From assembly GCF_022809315.2 (NCBI RefSeq), contig NZ_JAKZJU020000001.1, positions 868,001 to 932,000 on the forward strand: DNA of 64,000 nt, in the 5' to 3' direction. The stretch's first letter is position 1. The number at the start of each line of letters is the position of its first letter. The translations under genes were made by a program, and so were the position numbers. The notes beneath the pieces are model-generated. The model was given only the letters and a program-made list of their open reading frames with translations, was not told the origin of the DNA and did no database searches. This DNA comes from Mesosutterella faecium. GTDB lineage: Bacteria; Pseudomonadota; Gammaproteobacteria; Burkholderiales; Burkholderiaceae_F. This document shows, one piece after another, positions 1-6,856 of this stretch.

Positions 1-105
1 CGGCCCTAATGTTCGAATAAGCCCCAGCCGGTACAATGCATCCAGTTTAGATGCTATATATGACCCGGACCCGCTTGAGAGCCGGGGAGCATTGAACGGG
101 CGGTT

Positions 106-146
106 TTGACGTCTGTCAATAAGTAAGCTCTCGCCGGCAATAATAA
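106..146 (+). promoter_or_regulatory. FNR-type box and -10 of the hemN promoter
   Basis: TTGACGTCTGTCAA at 106-119 is a perfect 5-4-5 inverted repeat. It matches the CRP/FNR-family pattern TTGAT-N4-ATCAA with a symmetric T to C and A to G change. A -10-like TAATAA lies at 141-146, so the box would be centred close to -41, the class II activator position. hemN is a classic FNR/Anr target, which fits. Whether the regulator is FNR/Anr or a DNR/NnrR relative cannot be decided from the site. Confidence 0.65.
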
Positions 147-187
147 CAGGAACTTTAATCTAGGTCATGTTTTTGGAGAAATCATCC

Positions 188-1588
188 ATGGGTATCCCCG
201 CAACGAGCTACGTTGAACTGCCCGATCTGGCCCTCCTGAGAAAGTTTGATATCCCGGCCCCCCGCTATACCTCCTATCCGACTGCTGATCGGTTCACCCG
301 GGAGTTTGGCCCCGAAGATTACGAGGCGGCGCTTCAGTCGCGCCAGGACGAACCCCTCCGCAAGGCTCTCTCGCTGTACGTGCACATTCCATTCTGCAGC
401 GATGTCTGCTACTACTGCGGCTGCAACAAGATCGTGACCCGGGATCACGCCCGGGCGGCGCAGTACCTGGAAGTTCTTGGGAAAGAGATGGACTTGGTGG
501 GAAAGTTCCTGACCGGGGACCGCGAGATCGAGCAGCTGCATTTCGGGGGCGGTTCGCCCACGTTCCTCGACAACGACGAGCTCGAGCGGGTCATGACGAT
601 GATCAGGCAGCGATTTCCGCTGCAGAAGGACGGGGAGTTTTCCATTGAAGCGGATCCCCGCTCGACGCCGGCCGACAAGATCGCCAAGATGGCCGAGCTC
701 GGGCTGAACCGCATGAGCCTCGGTGTACAGGACCTCAATGCCGAGGTTCAGAAGGCAGTGAACCGCATCCAGCCCTTCGAGCTTGTCCGCGACACGATGC
801 AGGCCGCCAGGGCAAACGGCTTTCACTCCATCAACATGGATCTGATCTACGGCCTGCCCCTGCAGACCGAGGCTTCCTTTGCGAGGACGATCGAGCAGGT
901 GATCGAGCTTTCGCCCGACCGCATCGCCTTGTACCACTACGCGCACCTGCCCAACATATTCAAGCCCCAGCGCATGATTCGGAACGCCGACCTGCCTTCG
1001 ACCGAGACAAAGGTCGAGATCATGTTCAACGCCATCCGGACGCTTACGGCAAACGGCTACCGCTACATCGGGATGGACCATTTTGCCAAGGAGACGGACG
1101 AGCTCTCGGTCGCGCAGAAGAACGGCACCCTGCAGCGCAACTTCCAGGGCTACTCGACGCGCGCGGACTGCGACATGGTGGCGCTGGGGGCTTCCTCCAT
1201 CTCCAAGGTGGGCCGCGTCTATGCCTGCAATCCCCGGGATACGGAGAGCTACTATGCGGCCATCAACGGCGGCAGGCTTGCGACCATGAGGGGCTTCCGG
1301 CTTTCAGACGAGGATGAGCTGAGGCACTGGGTCATCATGAAGATCATGTGCCAGTTCGAGGTGAAAAAAAGCGAGGTCGAGGAAAAATTCGGCGTGGACT
1401 TCGACAGCCACTTCGCCTGGGAGCTGAAGCATCTCGCCGCCTACCAGAAGCACGAGCTGGTCAGTCTGCACCCAGATCGAATCGTCGTGACGCCCAAGGG
1501 CAGGATCTTCGTGCGCGCCGTGGCCATGCAGTTCGACAAATATCTGCGGGAGTCCGACAGGGCGGGCGGCTACTCGACCATCGCCTGA
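188..1588 (+). CDS. hemN: oxygen-independent coproporphyrinogen III oxidase
   Basis: Radical SAM enzyme that decarboxylates coproporphyrinogen III to protoporphyrinogen IX without oxygen, in the cytoplasmic heme pathway. The cluster motif CxxxCxxC with the extra HemN cysteine is seen as CSDVCYYCGC, with cysteines at residues 70, 74 and 77. GGGSPTFL and the C-terminal HemN domain follow. The length of 466 aa is close to the roughly 457 aa of E. coli HemN. I chose ATG 188 because GGAGAA lies 7 nt upstream; an in-frame ATG at 167 has no good ribosome site. An FNR-type box lies upstream, so anaerobic induction is expected. HemW at 51.7 kb is a different family member. Confidence 0.95.
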   Translation: MGIPATSYVELPDLALLRKFDIPAPRYTSYPTADRFTREFGPEDYEAALQSRQDEPLRKALSLYVHIPFCSDVCYYCGCNKIVTRDHARAAQYLEVLGKEMDLVGKFLTGDREIEQLHFGGGSPTFLDNDELERVMTMIRQRFPLQKDGEFSIEADPRSTPADKIAKMAELGLNRMSLGVQDLNAEVQKAVNRIQPFELVRDTMQAARANGFHSINMDLIYGLPLQTEASFARTIEQVIELSPDRIALYHYAHLPNIFKPQRMIRNADLPSTETKVEIMFNAIRTLTANGYRYIGMDHFAKETDELSVAQKNGTLQRNFQGYSTRADCDMVALGASSISKVGRVYACNPRDTESYYAAINGGRLATMRGFRLSDEDELRHWVIMKIMCQFEVKKSEVEEKFGVDFDSHFAWELKHLAAYQKHELVSLHPDRIVVTPKGRIFVRAVAMQFDKYLRESDRAGGYSTIA

Positions 1589-1778
1589 AGACGGGCTGCA
1601 CTGATCCTGATCGGGGAGCGAAGGGTATGTCTTGAGAGGAGGGGCTTTTTGCCCTTCTTCACAGAGCGTTAAAATCTATCCTCTGTATCCGGATCATTCC
1701 GGTTTGATTGAACCTTTTACTGTTCCGGCCCGCCTCAGGCTTCACAGGCCAGAGGCGCCGGCCTCACGGACCAATCTG

Positions 1779-4418
1779 ATGAAATACATGAAGGCTTCGG
1801 AGATAAGGAACGCTTATCTTCAGTTTTTTAAGAGCAAGGGGCACACCATTGTCGCCTCCAGCCCGGTCGTTCCAGAGGATGACCCGACGCTGCTGTTCAC
1901 CAACGCCGGCATGAACCAGTTCAAGAACTGCTACCTCGGCATTGAAAAGCGCAGCTACACGCGGGCAACGACCAGCCAGAAGTGCATCCGCGCCGGCGGC
2001 AAGCACAATGACCTTGACAATGTGGGCTACACCGCCCGCCATCATACGTTCTTCGAGATGCTGGGCAACTTCAGCTTCGGAGACTATTTCAAGCAGGATG
2101 CGATTCCGTGGGCCTGGGAGTTTCTGACCAAGGTGCTCGAGCTTCCGCCCGAGAGGCTGTGGGTGACGGTCTACATCGATGACGACGAAGCCTACGACAT
2201 CTGGAACAAGCAGATTGGGATTCCTGCCGAGCGCATCATCCGCATTGGCGACAACAAGGGCGGCAAATACCTATCTGACAATTTCTGGATGATGGGCGAC
2301 ACCGGTCCCTGCGGCCCCTGCTCGGAGATCTTCTTCGACCGCGGCCCCTCGGTTCAGGGCGGCCCTCCGGGGAGCCCCGACGAGGATGGCGACCGCTGGC
2401 TGGAGATCTGGAACCTCGTGTTCACGCAGTTCAACCGCGACGCCTCCGGGAAGATGAACCGCCTCCCCCACCCCAACATTGACACGGGCATGGGCCTGGA
2501 GCGCATCGCCTCGGTTTTGCAGGACGTGCCGACCAACTACGACATCGACCTGTTCCAGAACCTGATGAAGGCCGCCAAGTCGGCCGTGGAGGCTGCTGGA
2601 GCCGTCAACGTCGTCCCGGGAACCCCGTCCCTGAAGGTGATCGCCGACCATATCCGGGCCTGCGCCTTCGCCATCGCCGACGGCGTGACCCCCGGCAACG
2701 AGGGACGCGCCTACGTGCTGCGCCGCATCTGCCGCCGCGCCATCCGCCACGGCTACAAGCTCGGTGCCCGCAAGCCGTTTTTCTACACGCTCGTCAAGCC
2801 TCTGGCCGAGGAGATGGGCGATGTCTATCCGGAGCTCAACAAGCCTTCAATCGCTCAGGTGATCAAGGCCGAGGAGGAGCGCTTCTTCCTCACTCTCGCC
2901 AACGGCATGGAGATTCTCGAGGACGCCATTTCCAAGACCACCAACGGGGTGCTCAACGGAGACGTCGTCTTCAAGCTGCATGACACTTTCGGCTTCCCTG
3001 CGGACCTCACGGCCGATGTCTGCCGCGAGCGCGGCATCCGCGTCGACACGGATGCCTTTGACCGTGCCATGGACGAGCAGAGGGCGAAGGCCCGCGCGGC
3101 CGGGAAGTTCAAGATTGCAGCCGGCCTGATCTACAACGGCGAGGGCAACGAATTCCGCGGCTACAGCGAGCTTGTCACCGAGGGTGCCAAGGTCATCGCC
3201 CTGTACAAGGACGGCGTGCCCGCCGAAGTGGCCGAGGCCGGGGACGAGGCGGTGCTGGTGTTCGACAAGACGCCCTTCTACGCGGAGATGGGCGGCCAGG
3301 TCGGCGACAGCGGCACGGCCGAGAACGCCTCGACTTTTGTGAAGATCCTCGACACCTTCCACATCAAGTCGAACGTCTACGCGCACGTGTCCCACGTGGC
3401 CGAAGGCTCGGTCCGGGTGGGCGACGTTTTCAAGCTGCAGGTCGACGCCGAGCGCCGCGCCGCCATCGCCCGCAACCATTCCGTGACCCACCTGATGGAC
3501 AAGGCTCTCAAGTCGGTCTGCGGCGAGCATGTTTCCCAGAAGGGCAGCCTTGTGACGCCGGAGTTCACGCGCTTTGACTTCACCCATGACCGTCCCGTCA
3601 CGGAAGAGCAGATCGCTGAGATCGAGGACCTGGTCAACCGGGAAATCCTCGAGAACACCCCGTCGAAGACGGAGATCATGTCCATCGAGGACGCGAAGAA
3701 GACCGGCGCGATCATGCTCTTTGGCGAGAAGTACGGCAAGGAAGTCCGCGTCGTCACCGTCGGCACTTCCAAGGAGCTGTGCGGAGGCACACACGTGGCC
3801 CGCACGGGCGATATAGGCTGCTTCAAGATCGTGTCGGAATCCGGCATTTCGGCCGGCGTGCGCCGCATTGAGGCGGTGACCGGCCTGAACGCGCTGCACA
3901 TGCTGCAGAGGAAGACCCGGCTCGTGAACGACGTGCTGTCTCGCTTCCGCGGCGTGCCGGAAGACGAGATTCCCGCCAAGGTCGACTCCTGCTTTGATCA
4001 GATCCGCCGGCTCGAAAAAGAGCTTGAGACCGTCAAGGAGAAGCTTTCGACCCAGGCCGGCGCTGAGCTCGCCTCCAGGGCCCGCGATGTCAAGGGCGTT
4101 CAGGTCCTTGCCGTGGCGCTTGAAGGCGCCGATGCCCGCTCGCTGCGCGAGACGGCGGACAAGGTCCGCGACAAGCTGAAGAGCGCCGTGGTGGTTCTCG
4201 CTGCGAAGAACGGCGGAAAACTCCAGATCTGCGCCGGCATGACTCCGGACATCGTCAAGCGCGGCCTCAAGGCGGGCGAGCTGGTTCGCTTCGTGGCCGA
4301 GCAGGTGGGAGGCAAGGGAGGCGGAAAGCCGGATTTCGCCATGGCCGGCGGCTCCGACCCGGCGGCCCTGCCTGCGGCTCTTGAGTCCGTTTACGGATGG
4401 GTGGAAAAGGCCCTGTGA
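1779..4418 (+). CDS. alaS: alanyl-tRNA synthetase
   Basis: Charges tRNA-Ala with alanine and edits mischarged Ser/Gly. The N-terminal class II catalytic domain begins [10 protein letters not shown] and contains the [17 protein letters not shown] block. The editing site HSVTH is at residues 567-571 and the zinc/editing motif CGGTH follows about 100 residues later. A C-Ala domain with a coiled coil ends the protein. The length is 879 aa (876 in E. coli). ATG 1779 and ATG 1788 are both possible and neither has a strong ribosome site. The reading frame stays open further upstream, but homology begins only here. The 190 bp after hemN holds a weak TAAAAT -10 at 1670-1675 and no gene. Confidence 0.96.
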   Translation: MKYMKASEIRNAYLQFFKSKGHTIVASSPVVPEDDPTLLFTNAGMNQFKNCYLGIEKRSYTRATTSQKCIRAGGKHNDLDNVGYTARHHTFFEMLGNFSFGDYFKQDAIPWAWEFLTKVLELPPERLWVTVYIDDDEAYDIWNKQIGIPAERIIRIGDNKGGKYLSDNFWMMGDTGPCGPCSEIFFDRGPSVQGGPPGSPDEDGDRWLEIWNLVFTQFNRDASGKMNRLPHPNIDTGMGLERIASVLQDVPTNYDIDLFQNLMKAAKSAVEAAGAVNVVPGTPSLKVIADHIRACAFAIADGVTPGNEGRAYVLRRICRRAIRHGYKLGARKPFFYTLVKPLAEEMGDVYPELNKPSIAQVIKAEEERFFLTLANGMEILEDAISKTTNGVLNGDVVFKLHDTFGFPADLTADVCRERGIRVDTDAFDRAMDEQRAKARAAGKFKIAAGLIYNGEGNEFRGYSELVTEGAKVIALYKDGVPAEVAEAGDEAVLVFDKTPFYAEMGGQVGDSGTAENASTFVKILDTFHIKSNVYAHVSHVAEGSVRVGDVFKLQVDAERRAAIARNHSVTHLMDKALKSVCGEHVSQKGSLVTPEFTRFDFTHDRPVTEEQIAEIEDLVNREILENTPSKTEIMSIEDAKKTGAIMLFGEKYGKEVRVVTVGTSKELCGGTHVARTGDIGCFKIVSESGISAGVRRIEAVTGLNALHMLQRKTRLVNDVLSRFRGVPEDEIPAKVDSCFDQIRRLEKELETVKEKLSTQAGAELASRARDVKGVQVLAVALEGADARSLRETADKVRDKLKSAVVVLAAKNGGKLQICAGMTPDIVKRGLKAGELVRFVAEQVGGKGGGKPDFAMAGGSDPAALPAALESVYGWVEKAL

Positions 4419-4675
4419 TGCAGGAGCTTCGCTCGCGCCCAGCGCCTGATCGGGAGCTCAGCGTGGACGGCAGCTGTCCCGAGCCCGTCCTCAGGACGGC
4501 CCGGGCGCTGCGGGCCATGTCTTCGGGCCAGATTCTGCGCGTAGTCTGCCAGGATCCGGCTTCAGTCCACGACCTGCAGGTTTTTTCCGAGCAGACAGGA
4601 AACCGGCTGCTCGCTCAGGAAACCGAGGAGCGTGCGCAGGGGAAGGTCTTTGTCCACTGGCTCTCGAGGCGCTGA
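4418..4675 (+). CDS. TusA-family sulfurtransferase-like protein
   Basis: Small protein of 85 aa with the TusA/SirA fold signature: LSVDGSCPEPVLRTARAL carries the CPxP motif whose cysteine carries persulfide sulfur in TusA, followed by the family pattern of a DPAS.HDL helix and a C-terminal VFVHWL strand. In E. coli TusA relays sulfur for tRNA 2-thiouridine; the exact partner here is unknown. Its ATG overlaps the alaS stop (TGATG), so the two genes are translationally coupled. The shared terminator downstream is split by an insertion sequence. Confidence 0.8.
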   Translation: MQELRSRPAPDRELSVDGSCPEPVLRTARALRAMSSGQILRVVCQDPASVHDLQVFSEQTGNRLLAQETEERAQGKVFVHWLSRR

Positions 4676-4697
4676 GCCGGAAAACCGGACGGTGAGG

Positions 4698-4712
4698 AAG
4701 CGCAGGATGAAA
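4698..4712 (+). terminator. alaS-tusA terminator, left half (split by insertion sequence)
   Basis: AAGCGCAGGAT at 4698-4708 followed by GAAA is the 5' arm and tetraloop of an intrinsic terminator. The matching 3' arm ATCCTGCGCTT and its T-run now lie about 1.9 kb away at 6638-6653. Removing the insertion sequence and one target copy restores an 11-bp perfect stem, a GAAA loop and a run of T. Confidence 0.85.
4707..4712. repeat. target site duplication, left copy (ATGAAA)
   Basis: ATGAAA directly abuts the left inverted repeat at 4713. The same six bases abut the right inverted repeat at 6632-6637, in direct orientation. Confidence 0.85.
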
Positions 4713-4735
4713 CCTAAACTCCCGGTTAACTGATC
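4713..4735. repeat. left terminal inverted repeat of the insertion sequence
   Basis: This 23-bp end pairs with 6609-6631 at 20 of 23 positions. It begins one base after the ATGAAA duplication and ends a few bases before the transposase stop codon. Confidence 0.85.
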
Positions 4736-4736
4736 C

Positions 4737-6467
4737 CTAACGCAGGACTTTAGGCGGGAAGGGCACCGACAGAAGCAGCGAGAGAAAATCCCGCTGCTTC
4801 TTCGTTATGGGCCGCGTCACCCAGGCATTGCCGCTGGGGCGTTTGTCCGCCTTGATGCACCTTAGCTTTGCCAGCAGGCAGTCAATCGAGTTGTGCGGGA
4901 GAGAGACTCCCGGAGCAGCACAGTCGCGGGCCCGCTTCAGCATCATGAGCCTGATGGCGGCGGCCAGAGTGCAGATGAACAGCTTTCCAATGTACCCGGT
5001 CTGCGAGCAGCGCAGACGGTCTCCGTCTACCTGGTTCTTGAACTGGTTGAAGTCGAGTTCGACCCGTCCCCTCAGGCGATAAGCCCAAAGAGCGCGGAAG
5101 GGATCCTCTTCCTCATTGGTCCGCAGAACAAACATGCCGGCATAGCGGCAGGCGTCCCGCATTGCGTCATCTTTCCTGACCCATCTCAGCGCTCCGTTCC
5201 TGCCAGAGACCTTTTCTACAAAGCGCCCGCAGCTTCTCCACAGGTCATCGGGCCGCCTGCCGCCTTCATTGAGGATGTCCAGCAGATCCTCGATTCTGGC
5301 CGCCAGCTGCTTCATCTCAAGCTCATCTCCTCCCGGAAAGCGGTAAAGGTGGACGTAGACCGGTTTTCCAACGGGGCCGAAATCCGTATTCCGGGTCCAG
5401 TCTTCCTTGATCGTCCTTGCGTACACCTCGAGCCTGGGGTTGTAGAAGCTCACGTCGCGCAGAGACGCGCTGTAGCGGTCAAGCGCACGCAGGACTGAGT
5501 CTTCGGCCCTGCGGACGCCTTGAATGAAGCGCAGCTCGAGATCGAGCATCTTCTGCACGTTATAGAGGCTCCCATAGCCTCGGTCCGTCACAAGAACCGT
5601 GTCTTCAAGGTCAAATCCGGCGCTTTTCATCCGGTAAAGAATGTCGCTCAGGGCGGTGACGTCATTGACGGAGCCCGCATAGGCATGCGCATAGGCAATG
5701 TCGCCGGTGGCCTGGTCGCAGACAAAGGTGTAGTTGATCTGCCTGAGCTCTGGATCGCGTTTGGCATGCCCGAATTCAGCATCATCGATGGTAGTCGAGT
5801 ACGTGGAGACGGAAGTGTTGTCCAAGGCGTAAAAAGTCTTCTCCTGCCGGCTTCTCGCCTGCTCGAGAATCCTCTGGTGCCGCAGGGCAAAGTAACTCTC
5901 GACATTCTTCTGCTTCACGCTTTCCATCAGTTCGCTGATGCGCTGGGAGCTGAGCCGGCTGCGGGTCTGGAGGTAAACGTTGCGCCGCCAGTCCTCGCAG
6001 GCGGCCATTGATCCCCCGTTGTCAAGCTTGTAAATGGCAAGCGCCAGCAGGTCATTGGCATCGTCTCCGAAGACTGCTTTCAAATCGCTGCGCATCCCGG
6101 ATTGATCGGCAATGGACTCGGCCGCCCAGGTCACGCCGGCGCTGAGCGTCTCATCCAGCTCCGGATCTTCCTCTGGCTTGGGTCCGGGTGCGGCCGGAAA
6201 GTCCTGCCGGTAGGTCACTTCATCCACGAGGGTTTTGTCGACTCCGTAAAAGAAGTCACCTTCGGCATAGGCGGGAAAATCAGCCAGGAAGCGCTTCCCA
6301 AACGACACTCTGCCATCCTCATGCAGCCGCCCCGCATAGCGTTTCGCGCTGCGGCGGGACTGCTTTTTCACTGGATCCCAGCGTGTCTGATAGGCATAGA
6401 CGTAAGAAAGTCCTTGGGCGTTTGTTTCAACAGTGAAATGCCATCTGTCAGGGTTGTTTCGGCGCAT
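4737..6467 (-). CDS. IS1634-like DDE transposase
   Basis: Protein of 576 aa with the IS4-superfamily DDE layout. The first Asp is in YALDNTSVSTYS (near residue 215), the second in VTDRGYG (near 294), and the Glu lies in the signature Y-x2-R-x3-E-x6-K, seen as YRLRGRVELDFNQFK (near 470). It mobilises the surrounding element by cut-and-paste. The start is ATG 6467, with AAAGG 7 nt upstream. Length and the long spacing to the Glu resemble IS1634-family enzymes, but I assigned the family from motifs alone. No frameshift or stop is seen, so it is probably active. Confidence 0.88.
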   Translation of the reverse strand: MRRNNPDRWHFTVETNAQGLSYVYAYQTRWDPVKKQSRRSAKRYAGRLHEDGRVSFGKRFLADFPAYAEGDFFYGVDKTLVDEVTYRQDFPAAPGPKPEEDPELDETLSAGVTWAAESIADQSGMRSDLKAVFGDDANDLLALAIYKLDNGGSMAACEDWRRNVYLQTRSRLSSQRISELMESVKQKNVESYFALRHQRILEQARSRQEKTFYALDNTSVSTYSTTIDDAEFGHAKRDPELRQINYTFVCDQATGDIAYAHAYAGSVNDVTALSDILYRMKSAGFDLEDTVLVTDRGYGSLYNVQKMLDLELRFIQGVRRAEDSVLRALDRYSASLRDVSFYNPRLEVYARTIKEDWTRNTDFGPVGKPVYVHLYRFPGGDELEMKQLAARIEDLLDILNEGGRRPDDLWRSCGRFVEKVSGRNGALRWVRKDDAMRDACRYAGMFVLRTNEEEDPFRALWAYRLRGRVELDFNQFKNQVDGDRLRCSQTGYIGKLFICTLAAAIRLMMLKRARDCAAPGVSLPHNSIDCLLAKLRCIKADKRPSGNAWVTRPITKKQRDFLSLLLSVPFPPKVLR

Positions 6468-6513
6468 GGGACAGCCTTTATGATCATTATTAATAAAATA
6501 TGGATCATTTTAC

Positions 6514-6562
6514 ATTATAAAAGAAAACTCCACAATTTCTTTTTCAAAGAAATCACGGAGTT
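6514..6562 (-). promoter_or_regulatory. transposase -10 and upstream hairpin inside the insertion sequence
   Basis: On the minus strand TATAAT lies at 6519-6514, between the right inverted repeat and the transposase start. Just upstream is a long interrupted inverted repeat: AACTCC (6526-6531) with GGAGTT (6557-6562), and ATTTCTTT (6535-6542) with AAAGAAAT (6546-6553). No good -35 at standard spacing is seen. A hairpin here would form only in transcripts entering from outside, as in other insertion sequences that limit read-through expression. Confidence 0.45.
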
Positions 6563-6608
6563 ATCAACTTTAATAAGAGGTTGTTTGACTTACGTCATCC
6601 TTTTTCTT

Positions 6609-6631
6609 GATCAGTTAAATGGGAGTTTGGG
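6609..6631. repeat. right terminal inverted repeat of the insertion sequence
   Basis: This end reads GATCAGTTAAATGGGAGTT and ends in TGGG. It is the inverted partner of 4713-4735 and is followed directly by the second ATGAAA copy. Confidence 0.85.
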
Positions 6632-6653
6632 ATGAAAATCCTGCGCTTTTTTT
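6632..6653 (+). terminator. second target copy (6632-6637) and right half of the split alaS-tusA terminator
   Basis: ATGAAA at 6632-6637 is the second target copy. ATCCTGCGCTT at 6638-6648 is the 3' arm of the interrupted terminator, and the T-run continues to 6653. Separated from its 5' arm, this half cannot form the original hairpin, so transcripts leaving the insertion sequence could run toward gyrA. Confidence 0.8.
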
Positions 6654-6704
6654 CAACTCTGAAACCCCAACTATTCTGGTTTCCCTAATATTAGGGACAG
6701 AGTT
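6654..6704. repeat. 51-bp nested palindrome before gyrA (three-way-junction shape)
   Basis: Outer arms AACTCT and AGAGTT (6654-6659, 6699-6704) enclose two hairpins: GAAACC...GGTTTC with an 11-nt loop, and the palindrome TCCCTAATATTAGGGA (6682-6697). All three stems are perfect. It does not encode protein and has no T-run. It may be a REP/RAYT-like extragenic element or a structured leader. The rest of the gap to gyrA (6705-6856) shows no gene; AGAATC near 6785 is only a weak promoter candidate. Confidence 0.5.
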
Positions 6705-6856
6705 AAAAGCCGCCGGCTGGGCTTCCCGGGCCGCTGCGCCCCTGCAGCAGAGCACCAGGCCGAGGCAGGAGCCCCGTTTTGTTAGAATCATAAAAATATT
6801 TCTTGTGTTTTTGCCGGGGGCCCATTCGGTCCGCGGCAGGTTTCAGGTCAGGGTCT

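Larger units (their letters stand above)
4713..6631 (-). mobile_element. complete IS1634-like (IS4 superfamily) insertion sequence, 1919 bp
   Basis: Bounded by 23-bp imperfect terminal inverted repeats, 4713-4735 and 6609-6631, which match at 20 of 23 positions (outer CCTAAACTCCC / CCCAAACTCCC, inner TTAACTGATC). A 6-bp duplication ATGAAA flanks it. One intact transposase gene on the minus strand fills the element. It sits in the loop of the alaS-tusA terminator. Intact ends, intact reading frame and a perfect duplication suggest a recent insertion. Confidence 0.9.

Noticed and set aside
1641..1662. hairpin GGGGC-TTTTT-GCCC as hemN terminator
   Set aside because: The stem is only four to five pairs and no T-run follows.
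1632..1778. N-terminal extension of AlaS
   Set aside because: The frame is open but its translation has no similarity to AlaS, and known enzymes begin at the MKxSEIR segment.
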